A stretch of 64,000 nucleotides of DNA from Cannabis sativa. Its lineage: Eukaryota > Streptophyta > Magnoliopsida > Rosales > Cannabaceae. The notes beneath the pieces are model-generated. The model saw only the letters and a program-made list of their open reading frames with translations. It had not been told where the DNA came from and searched no databases. The position numbers and the translations under genes are program-made. Positions 19,722 through 32,902 of the stretch are shown in pieces. How positions within the stretch are numbered: position 1 is the stretch's first letter; every line of letters starts with the position of its first letter. The stretch spans positions 29,011,686-29,075,685 of the forward strand of contig NC_083604.1 in assembly GCF_029168945.1 (NCBI RefSeq), read 5' to 3'.

Positions 19722-22700
19722 TTACCTGAAAAGCTCGGGATACAACTCCCGCATCTGCGACTCTAATTCCCAAGTCGCTTCTTCAACTTTGCTATTCCGC
19801 CACAACACTTTGACTAGTGAAATAGTCTTGTTTCGCAACACCTTTTCTTTCCTGTCTAAGATCTGTATTGGTTGTTCTTCATACGACAGGTCGGTTTGAA
19901 GCTCAATATTTTCATAACTTAAGATATGAGTTGTATCAGATACATATTTCCGAAGCATCGAGACATGAAACACATTATGAACCCCGCATAAGGCAAGGAG
20001 GTAGAGCCAACCGATAAGCTACCTGACCTACTTTCTCAAGAATCTCAAATGGACCAATAAATCTGGGACTCAACTTTCCTTTCTTCCCGAACCTTCGAAT
20101 TCCCTTCATTGGGGACACCCGAAGAAAAACAAAATCCCCAACTTGGAATTCAACATCTCTACGCTTTGGATCCGCGTAGCTTTTCTGTCTACTTTGGGAA
20201 GCAAGCATACGAGCTCGAATCTTCTCAATAGCCTCGCTCGTTCTTTGGACAGCTTCAGGTCCAAGATACCTACGTTCACCACCTCATCCCTGAATAGGTG
20301 ATCGACATTTCCTTCCATAAAGCATCTCATACGGAGCCATGCCAATGGTACTCGATAACTATTGTTATAAGAAAATTCAATCGAGGTAGGTACTTGTTCC
20401 AAGAACCTTCAAAGTCCATTATACATGCTCTCAACATATCCTCAAGTATCCGGATAGTTCTTTCGGATTGTCCATCGGTTTGAGGATGAAAAGACCGAAT
20501 TTTAACTTAGTACCCATTGCTTGCCGTAAACTTTCCCTTAATTTGGATGTAAATTTTGGATCTCGATCTGAAACTATCGACTTTGGGGCACCATGAAGTC
20601 GAACTATCTCTTTAATATACAAATCAGCATATTGATCCACTGTATACGTTGTCCTCACCGGGAGAAAGTGAGCAGACTTCGTATATCGATCCACTATCAC
20701 CCAAATAGAATCATAATACCCTACTGTTCTGGGTAATCCCACCACAAAATCCATGGTGATGTCTTCCCATTTCCATTCAGAATCTTTAGAGGTTGAAGCA
20801 AACCCGCCGCCTTTGGTGTTCGCTTTAATTTGTTGACGAGTTAAGCATTTTGACACATATTCAACAATATCCCTCTTCATACCCGGCCACCGCATAAAGC
20901 TTTCACATCATGATACATCTTGGTTGTTCCCGGGTGTAAGGAGTACGGTGTAGTATGAGATTCATCAAGAATCTCTTGTCCGATTTCTTTGTCAACCGTA
21001 CACGTATTCGTTTTTGTATCGCAACAACCCATCAGATAAGCATGAAAAGTCTCTTGCCAATCCAGCCTCTAACTTCTCCTTATGTCCCTGTAGCTCAAGG
21101 TCACCTTGTTGGGCTACTCTAATTCTTTCCAATAGATTAGATTGTATGGTGATATTAGCAAGTTTTCCAATTACAAATTCAATTCCCGCTCTCGTCATAT
21201 CCTCAGCCAACTTGGCTGAAATTTCCTTTAATTCACAAACTTGCCCTGGTCCTTTCCGACTTAGAGCATCCGCTACCACATTTGCTTTACCAGGGTGGTA
21301 GAGAATCTCGCAGTCATAATCTTTGACCAGTTCTAACCATCGTCGTTGCCTCATATTTAAATCCTTCTGAGTGAAAAAGTACTTGAGGCTTTTGTGATCT
21401 GTATAAATTTCACACTTCTCACCGTACGTATAGTGACGCCAAACTTTTAGTGCAAAGACAACCGCTGCTAATTCAATATCATGGGTAGGATATCGTTGTT
21501 CATACTCCTTCAATTGCCTGGATGCATAAGCAATCACTTTCCCTGACTGCATAAGAACACAACCTAACCCTTGTTTGGATGCATCACAATAAATCACAAA
21601 CTTTTCATCACCTTTTGGTAAGGTTAGCACAGGAGCGGTAATCAACCTTTGCTTCAATTCCTGGAAACTACCTTCACACTTGTCAGTCCAAACAAACTTA
21701 CAATTCTTTCGGGTCAACTCAGTTAAAGGCGTAGAAATCTTTGCAAAGCCCTCAACAAATCTTCGGTAATACCCTGCTAACCCCAGGAAACTTCTAACTT
21801 CAGTTGCTGACTTAGGTCGAGGCCAGTCACGCACTGCTTCAACCTTTACTGGATCCACTAAAATACCATCTTTACTCACCACATGCCCCAAGAAACTCAC
21901 CTGAGGTAACCAAAATTCACATTTCTTAAATTTGGCATACAACTTATGCTCCCTGAGACGTTGTAATACCATTCGAAGATGTCTTTCGTGAGTCTCTTCC
22001 GAGTGTGAATAAATTAGAATATCATCGATAAAGACAATAACGAAATCATCCAGAAAATCTCTGAACACTCGGTTCATCAAGTCCATAAATGCTGCCGGGG
22101 CATTTGTCAATCCGAAGGACATTACCAAGAATTCATAATGACCATACCGGTCCGAAAAGCCGTCTTGGGAATATCCTCCTCTCGAATCCTCGGTTGGTGA
22201 TAACCGGATCGAAGATCAATCTTAGAAAAGACAGCTTTTACCACCGCAACCGATCAAATAAATCATCTATTCTTGGCGAGGGTACTTGTTCTTCACTGTT
22301 AATTTGTTTAACTCCCGATAATCTATACACATTCGTAATGTTCCATCTTTCTTTTTCACAAACAAAACTGGTGCACCCCAAGGTGAAGTGCTAGGTCTAG
22401 TGAATTTTAAATCCATCATCCCCTGTAATTGAACTTTTAGCTCTTTCAGCTCTGCAGGTGCCATCCTATAGGGAGCTTTCGATACAGGCTCAGCTCCTGG
22501 TATTAAATCAATCTCAAAATCAATTTCACGTTTTGGTGGCAACCCACGGTAACTCTTCGGGGAACACATCCGTAAATTCTCGAACCACCGGGACATGCTC
22601 CGTCCCGCTAGTGGTTCCCTCGGAAATATCCACAACACTTGCTAAGAAACCAATGCACCCCTCACACAACAAATCCCTTGCCTTAAGGGCTGAAATTAAG

Positions 22701-23212
22701 GGAATCCGAGATCCTTGCATCTTACCCACAAATACAAAAGGGTCCTCGCCCTCAGGCTGAAAAGTTACCATCTTTCTTTTACAATCAATGGTGGCGTTGT
22801 ATTTAGCAAGCCAATCCATCCCCAAAATAACATCAAAATCCTCCGTATTTAATTCTATCGCATCAATCGATAACTCTCTTCCTTCCACAAACACTGGAAG
22901 GGATCGAACCCACCTGCTGGAGATAACCAACTCCCCAGTAGGCAACAAGGTTCCAAAACCTCTAGAAAGCACATCACTAGGTTTATTCAGCTGCTCAATT
23001 ATTCTACTTGAAATATAAGAATGCGTCGCACCAGAATCAATTAATACAGTCAATAAAGTACCAGCAACAGAAAGCTGACCTGTCACAGTAGAAGGACCAG
23101 CATCAGCCTCAGCTTGAGTCAGGGCAAATACTCGAGCAGGAGCGGGTGTATCATCCTTCTTTTGCTCTAACCGTAGCAATTGTGGGCAATTTCTCTTCAT
23201 ATGACCCACCAT
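19722..23212 (-). pseudogene. pol: Tekay copy 1 pol (protease, RT, RNase H, integrase, chromodomain)
   Basis: In minus order: protease [13 protein letters not shown] (near 23030); RT with [15 protein letters not shown] (22310) and FIDDILIYS (22020); RNase H with [17 protein letters not shown] and [12 protein letters not shown]; integrase finger and core with [16 protein letters not shown] and the QSER-equivalent (degraded near 20460); and a C-terminal chromodomain with [17 protein letters not shown] ending near 19722. The stretch 22128-20992 is open, but integrase (20990-20230) and the RT start are broken by small indels that mostly fall on CAG/CTG sites and are intact in copy 2. Chromodomains of this lineage steer insertion toward particular chromatin. 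Whether this copy is truly inactive is uncertain because of the indel pattern. Confidence 0.88.
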
Positions 23213-24242
23213 TCCACAAGGAAACAGGCCCTAGCCTGACACTCGCCCAGGTGATGCCTTTTACACCTCGGACATTCAGGAAAAGTCCGCCAGTTTTCAT
23301 TCCCACTACGACGGAAACCTTGGTTACCCTGGAATCTCTTGTTTGGGCCTGCTGCTGATGTTTCATTAGGTCTTTTCTTGCGGTCACCAAGATCAGTACC
23401 CCTACCCGAACCAGCACCTGCTGTTTGTTTCCACGAATCTCTTCTGGCAATATTTTTCTTTCGTATCTGAGCCTCTGCACCCTCAGAAACTAAAGCCAAC
23501 TCAACTATCTGAGCATAAGTTCGGGCAACCCCCGGTTGTTTAGAAGCAACAATCACATCCCGGGCGATGTGTTCATCTAGCCCCCGAATAAACTTTGCTT
23601 TTCTAGCAGCTTCAGTAGCCACCTCATCTGAGGCAAACTTTGCCAGTCGATCAAACTTAGTAGCATACTCTGTCACAGTCATACTACCCTGAGTTAACCG
23701 TATAAACTCTTCTGCCTTTGCTGCCTTAATAGACTCATTATAATACTTCTCAAAAAATAAGGCCCGAAAAGTTTCCCAGGTCATATTATTCAGATCATGG
23801 CCCTGAGATACAATCTCCCACCAAATACGGGCATCATCTCGTAGCATATAGGTAGCACACCTGACTCGGTCATTATCTTCAACTCGCATAAAATCAAAAA
23901 TGGATGTTATCATACTCATCCATTGCTCTGCTTTGAGTGGATCAGCACCACCCTCAAACACTGGCGGGTTCTGCTTTCTGAACCGTTCATATAATGGTTC
24001 CAAACGATTTCCTGCATCCGGTGGCTCTACTAGAGGTGCCGGAGGATCGGATTCGCATTTAGAGCAGGCTGAGCTCGCTGCTCTCTTAATTCTCTGATTT
24101 GTTCACCCTGCTGCCGAATAGTTTCTTGCATAGCAGCATATAACTGTTCCCAATTAGGTGGTGGTAAAGGGTTCTCTCCCTCACCGGCAGCCCTGAGCCC
24201 AGCTAGCTCGCGGGCACCCCTACCAGTCCGCCTTGGGTGCAT
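23197..24242 (-). pseudogene. gag: Tekay copy 1 gag
   Basis: Start at ATG 24242 (MHPRRTGRGARELAGL). A predicted coiled segment with WEQLYAAMQETIRQQ is followed by the gag core: PLYERFRKQNPPVFEGG, AEQWMSMITSIFDFM, DDARIWWE, NMTWETFRALFFEKYYNE and SMTVTEYATKFDRLA. The zinc knuckle is split by an indel: CPRCKRHHLGECQARACF then, in the next frame, GMVGHMKRNCPQ. A frame break near 24020 separates the start from the core. The primer site TGGTATCAGAGCGCC (minus strand, 24480-24466) lies upstream and matches initiator tRNA-Met. Confidence 0.87.
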
Positions 24243-24483
24243 AACTATACACCTGCGATCACATTCCAAGTAATAACAATACTGATAAGTATTTCCATAT
24301 ATTATAATCCTTCCCACAACATTCTGATATCGACATAATTCAGATAATCAGGTAATCAGAAAATTAACAAGCTGTCTGTTAACATAAAACTTACTAAACC
24401 ATGAGTCGATCAGGTCCTTGCAGCCAATGTACATATCAAACCAATCTTCAGGATCTAAAAACCTTGGCGCTCTGATACCATGT

Positions 24484-26303
24484 TGTAACGCCCTGTCCAA
24501 CAGGGACGCCACGTGTGTGTGCACTTTATTTAAAATACCAATAATTATATAAGATGTAATTATACTAAAAGTGTGGGTAATTAAAATTTTGATAGTTAAA
24601 ACTCAACCTTAAAATTGTTTAACAAAAGATAAGTAACATGATTTATGGGGTCCCCCTGTTTTCAAAATATTTACAAACTGGTTTCAAAGTATTTTACAAC
24701 ATAAACTTTATATTTTCCAAAATACAATCAAAATAGAGCATCCTGTAAACTGGGCTGCCTGCGGCTGGTATGTACATTGCTGCTGTGACCATAACTCATG
24801 GTTGCTCGACTTTAGCTTTTCCTTTACCTGCACCATAAAGCACCAGTGAGTCACAGAGACTCAGCAAGAAAGTGATCAAAACAATAATTGAAAGAAAAAT
24901 GATTATCCACTTAATCTCATGCCATTATGTTTACTCACTATTCGATAATAACAAGCATTTTCTTAAACATCATACATTCCTGGTACTTAATAAAGTACCA
25001 CTTTTACCACTCGTTACATACGAGCTGAATATGTCACTATCATTGCCCGATAACGCAAACGATAAGTAAGAAACCTAACCGCGGTTTCAAGAGTAATTAC
25101 TCATAACGGTAATAACCGTTTCCAACCCTAGGTAATAACCTAGGCTTAATAAGCTTTAATCAACATCATGATAATAATCAGGATCACCTCCATTCATTCA
25201 TTGATTTTTAACCACATACGGTGCTTACCACTTTTCTTACCTTAATTCAGAAGTCAAGAATATGACCGACCTGGGTGGAAAAACAAGCTAGGCAATCCCG
25301 GTCCTATGTCACGACAATTGAGAAACACAAATAAATACCTTAACATAATATTCCGGATTAAAACCCTAATTCTAAACCGATTAGACTTAGCCTTCACCAT
25401 CAATATAATAATTCAAATAACTCAAAATTATTCAAAGGCAGATACTAGGTTCAACCCCGAGCTAAACACGGATCGAGAAAAACCCGAGAATTGTTCCCCG
25501 TCAGTAATCGGCCGACCGGCTTCGATACAACAGAACCAACCTGGCCGACCGGCTGTCGCTGCATCGTAACAATTCTCGGTTTTTCTCCTCCAGCTCGAAC
25601 CAAAACCAAATCATACCTAAGAATCTACCCTAACTTCACTTATACCCCACTTCCGAATAAATGAAAACCCTCACCAAAACCTAATCTAAACTCATGGAAA
25701 CCAACCAAGAAAAGAGTAGAAACCTTACCTCCACTTAGCTAGCTCCTCGGGTTAGGATTAGCTCAAGAATTTGAAGAAAAAGAAGTGAGTTTTTCCCCGG
25801 TTCCAAATGCTACAAGATCGGCGAAGGAGAAGAAGAGAAAAGCTTGGAGTTGTTGTTTTTTTTTTTGAAAAATGATTCCTTGCCTTGGAAGGCAACTTCT
25901 TTAAATAAGGGTTTTTTTTTTTTCCTTTGCAGCCACAAAATAAATAAGTAAAGAAAAGAGATTGCCAAAAATAAAATGACTAAACTATCCCTCAAAATAA
26001 CCTAAACTTAAATTATAACCTAGGGGCATTTTGGTAATTTTACTAATTTCCCAATCCGACATTCTAATAAAATTCTAACTTAATCCGGATATTCTCCAAA
26101 ATAATTCTTTCATTTAATGTCGTGACATTGCTAACCACATAGCTAAAATTCCACAATTGCCGGCCCAAAATAACGTATTTCATTAAATAATTTCTCAAAA
26201 ATTCATCTAAGTAAGATCATAATCCTACTTCATTTTCCATGTAATTACATATTTAATAAAATATGTCCATTTAAATATTATTTATTTTTTCTGGGATATT
26301 ACA
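24484..26303 (-). repeat. Tekay array LTR B (shared middle LTR)
   Basis: This 1820-bp LTR serves as 5' LTR of copy 1 and 3' LTR of copy 2. Its start (CACGTGTGTGTGC) and the GGGCTGCCTGCGG segment match LTR C rather than A. No 5-bp duplication flanks it, as expected if it arose by recombination instead of a separate insertion. Confidence 0.92.
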
Positions 26304-26304
26304 A

Positions 26305-29300
26305 CTATCCCCCACTTATAGGAATTTCGTCCTCAAAATTTACTCCGAAAAGCTCGGGATACAACTCCCGCATCCGCGACTCTAATTCCCAAGTCGCTTC
26401 TTCAACTTTGCTATTCCGCCACAACACTTTGACTAGTGGAATAGTCTTGTTTCGCAACACCTTTTCTTTCCCGTCTAAGATCTCGTACCGGTTGTTCTTC
26501 ATACGACGTTCGGTTTGAAGCTCAATATCTTCATAACTTAAGATATGAGTTGTATCAGATACATATTTCCGAAGCATCGAGACATGAAACACATTATGAA
26601 CCCCAGATAAGGCAGGAGGTAGAGCCAACCGATAAGCTACCTGACCTACTTTCTCAAGAATCTCAAATGGACCAATAAATCTGGGACTCAACTTTCCTTT
26701 CTTCCCGAACCTTCGAATTCCCTTCATTGGGGACACCCGAAGAAAAACAAAATCCCCAACTTGGAATTCAACATCTCTACGCTTTGGATCCGCGTAGCTT
26801 TTCTGTCTACTTTGGGAAGCAAGCATACGAGCTCGAATCTTCTCAATAGCCTCGCTCGTTCTTTGGACGCTTCAGTCCAAGATACCTACGTTCACCAGCC
26901 TCATCCCAGTGAATAGGTGATCGACATTTCCTTCCATAAAGCATCTCATACGGAGCCATGCCAATGGTACTCTGATAACTATTGTTATAAGAAAATTCAA
27001 TCAGAGGTAGGTACTTGTTCCAAGAACCTTCAAAGTCCATTATACATGCCCTCAACATATCCTCAAGTATCTGGATAGTTCTTTCAGATTGTCCATCGGT
27101 TTGAGGATGAAAAGCTGTACTGAATTTCAACTTAGTACCCATTGCTTGCTGTAAACTTTCCCAGAATTTGGATGTAAATTTTGGATCTCGATCTGAAACT
27201 ATCGACTTTGGGGCACCATGAAGTCGAACTATCTCTTTAATATACAAATCAGCATATTGATCCACTGTATACGTTGTCCTCACCGGGAGAAAGTGAGCAG
27301 ACTTCGTATATCGATCCACTATCACCCAAATAGAATCATAATACCCTACTGTTCTGGGTAATCCCACCACAAAATCCATGGTGATGTCTTCCCATTTCCA
27401 TTCAGGAATCTTTAGAGGTTGAAGCAAACCTGCCGGCCTTTGGTGTTCTGCTTTAATTTGTTGACAGGTTAAGCATTTTGACACATATTCAACAATATCC
27501 CTCTTCATACCCGGCCACCAGTATAAAGCTTTCACATCATGATACATCTTGGTTGTTCCCGGGTGTAAGGAGTACGGTGTAGTATGAGATTCATCAAGAA
27601 TCTCTTGTCTGATTTCTTTGTCAACCGGTACACAGATTCTGTTTTTGTATCGCAACAACCCATCAGATAAGCATGAAAAGTCTCTTGCCAATCCAGCCTC
27701 TAACTTCTCCTTATGTCCCTGTAGCTCAAGGTCACCTTGTTGGGCTACTCTAATTCTTTCCAATAGATTAGATTGTATGGTGATATTAGCAAGTTTTCCA
27801 ATTACAAATTCAATTCCCGCTCTCGTCATATCCTCAGCCAACTTGGCTGAAATTTCCTTTAATTCACAAACTTGCCCTGGTCCTTTCCGACTTAGAGCAT
27901 CCGCTACCACATTTGCTTTACCAGGGTGGTAGAGAATCTCGCAGTCATAATCTTTGACCAGTTCTAACCATCGTCGTTGCCTCATATTTAAATCCTTCTG
28001 AGTGAAAAAGTACTTGAGGCTTTTGTGATCTGTATAAATTTCACACTTCTCACCGTACAGATAGTGACGCCAAACTTTTAGTGCAAAGACAACCGCTGCT
28101 AATTCAATATCATGGGTAGGATATCGTTGTTCATACTCCTTCAATTGCCTGGATGCATAAGCAATCACTTTTCCTGACTGCATAAGAACACAACCTAACC
28201 CTTGTTTGGATGCATCACAATAAATCACAAACTTTTCATCACCTTTTGGTAAGGTTAGCACAGGAGCGGTAATCAACCTTTGCTTCAATTCCTGGAAACT
28301 ACCTTCACACTTGTCAGTCCAAACAAACTTACAATTCTTTCGGGTCAACTCAGTTAAAGGCGTAGAAATCTTTGCAAAGCCCTCAACAAATCTTCGGTAA
28401 TACCCTCGCTAACCCCGAAACTTCTAACTTCAGTTGCTGACTTAGGTCGAGGCCAGTCACGCACTGCTTCAACCTTTACTGGATCCACTAAAATACCATC
28501 TTTACTCACCACATGCCCCAAGAAACTCACCTGAGGTAACCAAAATTCACATTTCTTAAATTTGGCATACAACTTATGCTCCCTGAGACGTTGTAATACC
28601 ATTCGAAGATGTCTTTCGTGAGTCTCTTCCGAGTCTGAATAAATTAGAATATCATCGATAAAGACAATAACGAAATCATCCGTAAAATCTCCGAACACTC
28701 GGTTCATCAAGTCCATAAATGCCGCCGGGCATTTGTCAATCCGAAGGACATTACCAAGAATTCATAATGACCATACCGGTCCGAAAAGCTGTCTTGGGAA
28801 TATCCTCCTCTCGAATCCTCGCTTGGTGATAACCGGATCGAAGATCAATCTTAGAAAAGACAGCTTTTACCCCGCAACCGATCAAATAAATCATCTATTC
28901 TTGGCGAGAGGGTACTTGTTCTTCACCGTTAATTTGTTTAACTCCCGATAATCTATACACATTCGTAATGTTCCATCTTTCTTTTTCACAAACAAAACCG
29001 GTGCACCCCAAGGTGAAGTGCTAGGTCTAGTGAATTTTAAATCCATCATCCCCCGTAATTGAACTTTTAGCTCTTTCGGCTCCGCAGTGCCATCCTATAG
29101 GGAGCTTTCGATACAGCTCGGCTCCCGGTATTAAATCAATCTCAAAATCAATTTCACGTTTTGGTGGCAACCCACGGTAACTCTTCCTGGGAACACATCC
29201 AGAAATTCTCGAACCACTGGGACATGCTCCGGTCCCGCTAGTGGTTCCCTGGAAATATCCACAACACTTGCTAAGAAACCAATGCACCCCTCACACAACA

Positions 29301-29640
29301 AATCCCTTGCCTTAAGGGCTGAAATTAAGGGAATCCGAGATCCTTGCATCTTACCCACAAATACAAAAGGGTCCTCGCCCTCGAGCCGAAAAGTTACCAT
29401 CTTTCTTTTACAATCAATGGTGGCGTTGTATTTAGCAAGCCAATCCATCCCCAAAATAACATCAAAATCCTCCGCATTTAATTCTATCGTATCAACTCGA
29501 TAACTCTCTTCCTTCCACAAACACTGGAAGGGATCGAACCCACCTGCTGGAGATAACCAACTCCCCAGTAGGCAACAAGGTTCCAAAACCTCTAGAAAGC
29601 ACATCACTAGGTTTATTCAGCTGCTCAATTATTCTACTTG
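26305..29640 (-). pseudogene. pol: Tekay copy 2 pol
   Basis: Same domain order as copy 1. Here the block from RNase H through integrase (28348-26843) is one open frame of 501 codons: [20 protein letters not shown], then [10 protein letters not shown], the HHCC finger ([22 protein letters not shown]), and the DDE core ([33 protein letters not shown]). The C-terminal part with the chromodomain is 26826-26305, with one break near 26870 (Q-R/S region). The RT and protease part (28350-29640) has many small indels, mostly at CTG/CAG sites where copy 1 reads normally. Between them, the two copies therefore contain an uninterrupted reading of almost every domain. Confidence 0.88.
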
Positions 29641-29666
29641 AAATATAAGAATGCGTCGCTCCAGAA

Positions 29667-30861
29667 TCAATTAATACAAATAATAAAGTACCGCAACGGA
29701 AAGCCGACCGTCACAGTAGAAGGACCAGCATCAGCCTCAGCTTGAGTCAGGGCAAATACTCGAGCAGGAGCGGGTGTATCATCCTTCTTTTGCTCTAACC
29801 GTAGCAATTGTGGGCAATTTCTCTTCATATGACCCACCATTCCACAGTGGAAACAGGCCCTAGCGACACTCGCCTGTGTGATGCCTTTTACACCTCGGAC
29901 ATTCAGAAAAGTCCGCCGCTTTTCATTCCCACTACGACGGAAACCTTGGTTACCCCGGAATCTCTTGTTTGGGCCTCGCCGCCGATGTTTCATTAGGTCT
30001 TTTCTTGCGGTCACCAAGATCGGTACCCCTACCCGAACCAAGACTCGCCGTTTGTTTCCACGAATCTCTTCGGCAATATTTTTCTTTCGTATCCGAGCCT
30101 CCGCACCCTCGTAAACTAAAGCCAACTCAACTATCCGAGCATAAGTTCGGGCAACCCCCGGTTGTTTAGAAGCAACAATCACATCCCGGCGATGTGTTCA
30201 TCTAGCCCCCGAATAAACTTTGCTTTTCTAGCAGCCTTCGGTAGCCACCTCATCTGAGGCAAACTTTGCCAGTCGATCAAACTTAGTAGCATACTCTGTC
30301 ACAGTCATACTACCCTGAGTTAACCGTATAAACTCTTCTGCCTTTGCTGCCTTAATAGACTCATTATAATACTTCTCAAAAAAATAAGGCCCGAAAAGTT
30401 TCCCAGGTCATATTATTCAGATCATGGCCCTGAGATACAATCTCCCACCAAATACGGGCATCATCTCGTAGCATATAGGTAGCACACCTGACTCGGTCAT
30501 TATCTTCAACTCGCATAAAATCAAAAATGGATGTTATCATACTCATCCATTGCTCGCGAGTGGATCGGCACCACCCTCAAACACGGCGGGTTCTCGCTTT
30601 CGAACCGTTCATATAATGGTTCCAAACGATTTCCCGCATCCGTGGCACTACTAGAGGTGCCGGAGGATCAGATTCGATTTAGAAGCGGTGAGCTCGTCGC
30701 TCTCTTAATTCTCCGATTTGTTCACCCCGTCGCCGAATAGTTTCTTGCATAGCAGCATATAACTGTTCCCAATTAGGTGGTGGTAAAGGGTTCTCTCCCT
30801 CACCGGCAGCCCTGAGCCCAGCTAGCTCGCGGGCACCCCTACCAGTCCGCCTTGGGTGCAT
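29667..30861 (-). pseudogene. gag: Tekay copy 2 gag
   Basis: Start at ATG 30861, equivalent to 24242 in copy 1. Domains are as in copy 1, with the zinc knuckle here unbroken: ARACFHCGMVGHMKRNC near 29870-29830. The first half (30540-30700) contains a dense run of 1-2 base differences from copy 1, such as CTG read as CG, which break the frame. An extra A in the AAAAAA run near 30385 adds a shift. Confidence 0.86.
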
Positions 30862-31102
30862 AACTATACACCTGCGATCACATTCCAAGTAATAACAATA
30901 CTGATAAGTATTTCCATATATTATAATCCTTCCCACAACATTCTGATATCGACATAATTCAGATAATCAGGTAATCAGAAAATTAACAAGCTGTCTGTTA
31001 ACATAAAACTTACTAAACCATGAGTCGATCAGGTCCTTGCAGCCAATGTACATATCAAACCAGTCTTCAGGATCTAAAAACCTTGGCGCTCTGATACCAT
31101 GT

Positions 31103-32897
31103 TGTAACGCCCTGTCCAACAGGGACGCCACGTGTGTGTGCACTTTATTTAAAATACCAATAATTATATAAGATGTAATTATACTAAAAGTGTGGGTAAT
31201 TAAAATTTTGATAGTTAAAACTCAACCTTAAAATTGTTTAACAAAAGATAAGTAACATGATTTATGGGGTCCCCCTGTTTTCAAAATATTTACAAACTGG
31301 TTTCAAAGTATTTTACAACATAAACTTTATATTTTCCAAAATACAATCAAAATAGAGCATCCTGTAAACTGGGCTGCCTGCGGCTGGTATGTACATTGCT
31401 GCTGTGACCATAACTCATGGTTGCTCGACTTTAGCTTTTCCTCTACCTACACCATAAAGCACCAGTGAGTCACAGAGACTCAGCAAGAAAGTGATCAAAA
31501 CAATAATTGAAAGAAAAATGATTATCCACTTAATCTCATGCCATTATGTTTACTCACTATTCGATAATAATAAGCATTTTCTTAAACATCATACATTCCT
31601 GGTACTTAATAAAGTACCACTTTTACCACTCGTTACATACGAGCTGAATATGTCACTATCGTTGCCCGATAACGCAAACAATAAGTAAGAAACCTAACCG
31701 CGGTTTCAAGAGTAATTACTCATAACGGTAATAACCGTTTCCAACCCTAGGTAATAACCTAGGCTTAATAAGCTTTATTCAACATCATGATAATAATCAG
31801 GATCACCTCCATTCATTCATTGATTTTTAACCACATACGGTGCTTACCACTTTTCTTACCTTAATTCAGAAGTCAAGAATATGGCCGACCTGGGTGGAAA
31901 AACAAGCTAGGCAATCCCGGTCCTATGTCACGACAATTGAGAAACACAAATAAATACCTTAACATAATATTCCGGATTAAAACCCTAATTCTAAACCGAT
32001 TAGACTTAGCCTTCACCATCAATATAATAATTCAAATAACTCAAAATTATTCAAAGGCAGATACTAGGTTCAACCCCGAGCTAAACACGGATCAGAGAAA
32101 ACCCGAGAATTGTTCCCCTGCGCCGACCGGCTCGATACAACAGAACCAACCTCGACCGAACAATTCTGGTTTTTCACCTCCAGCTCGAACCAAAACCAAA
32201 TCATACCTAAGAACCTACCCTAACTTCACTTATACCCCACGAATAAATGAAAACCCTCACCAAAACCTAATCTAAACTCATGGAAACCAACCAAGAAAAG
32301 AGTAGAAACCTTACCTCCACTTAGCTAGCTCCTAGGGTTAGGATTAGCTCAAGAATTTGAAGAAAAAGAAGTGAGTTTTTCCCTGGTTCCAACAAGCCAT
32401 GATCGGCAGAAGGAGAAGAAGAGAAAAGCTTGGAGTTGTTGTTTTTTTTTTTGAAAAAATGATTCCTTGCCTTGGAAGGCAACTTCTTTAAATAAGGGTT
32501 TTTTTTTTTTTTTTTTTCCTTTGCAGCCACAAAATAAATAAGTAAAGAAAAGAGATTGCCAAAAATAAAATGACTAAACTATCCCTCAAAATAACCTAAA
32601 CTTAAATTATAACCTAGGGGCATTTTGGTAATTTTACTAATTCCCCAATCCGACATTCTAATAAAATTATAACTTAATCCGGGATATTCTCCAAAAGAAT
32701 TCTTTCATTTAATGTCGTGACATTGCTAACCACATAGCTAAAATTCCACAATTGCCGGGCCCAAAATAACGTATTTCATTAAATAATTTCTCAAAAATTC
32801 ATCTAAGTAAGATCATAATCCTACTTCATTTTCCAAGTAATTACATATTTAATAAAATATGTCCATTTAAATATTATTTATTTTCTGGGATATTACA
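31103..32897 (-). repeat. Tekay array LTR C (5' LTR)
   Basis: This 1795-bp LTR is the 5' LTR of copy 2, with the primer site TGGTATCAGAGCGCC (minus strand) just inside it. It ends at ATTACA 32897, followed by the target duplication AGTTC. It differs from A and B by only a handful of base substitutions outside poly-T runs and CHG-type sites, which indicates a young insertion. Confidence 0.92.
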
Positions 32898-32902
32898 AGT
32901 TC

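Larger units (their letters stand above)
17885..32897 (-). mobile_element. Tandem Tekay array: LTR-internal-LTR-internal-LTR
   Basis: Three LTRs of about 1.8 kb (17885-19685, 24484-26303, 31103-32897) enclose two internal regions of the same minus-strand chromovirus. The whole block is flanked by one 5-bp duplication, AGTTC (17880-17884 and 32898-32902); no such duplication flanks the middle LTR. The two internal regions are nearly identical over long stretches. The structure fits unequal recombination between LTRs of sister or homologous copies of a single insertion. Apparent indels are discussed under findings. Confidence 0.93.

Noticed and set aside
20811..20830. Reading the altered zinc-finger region of Tekay copy 1 as a new protein variant
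   Set aside because: All differences from copy 2 sit at CTG/CAG sites and shift the frame, so they are better explained as sequence errors.
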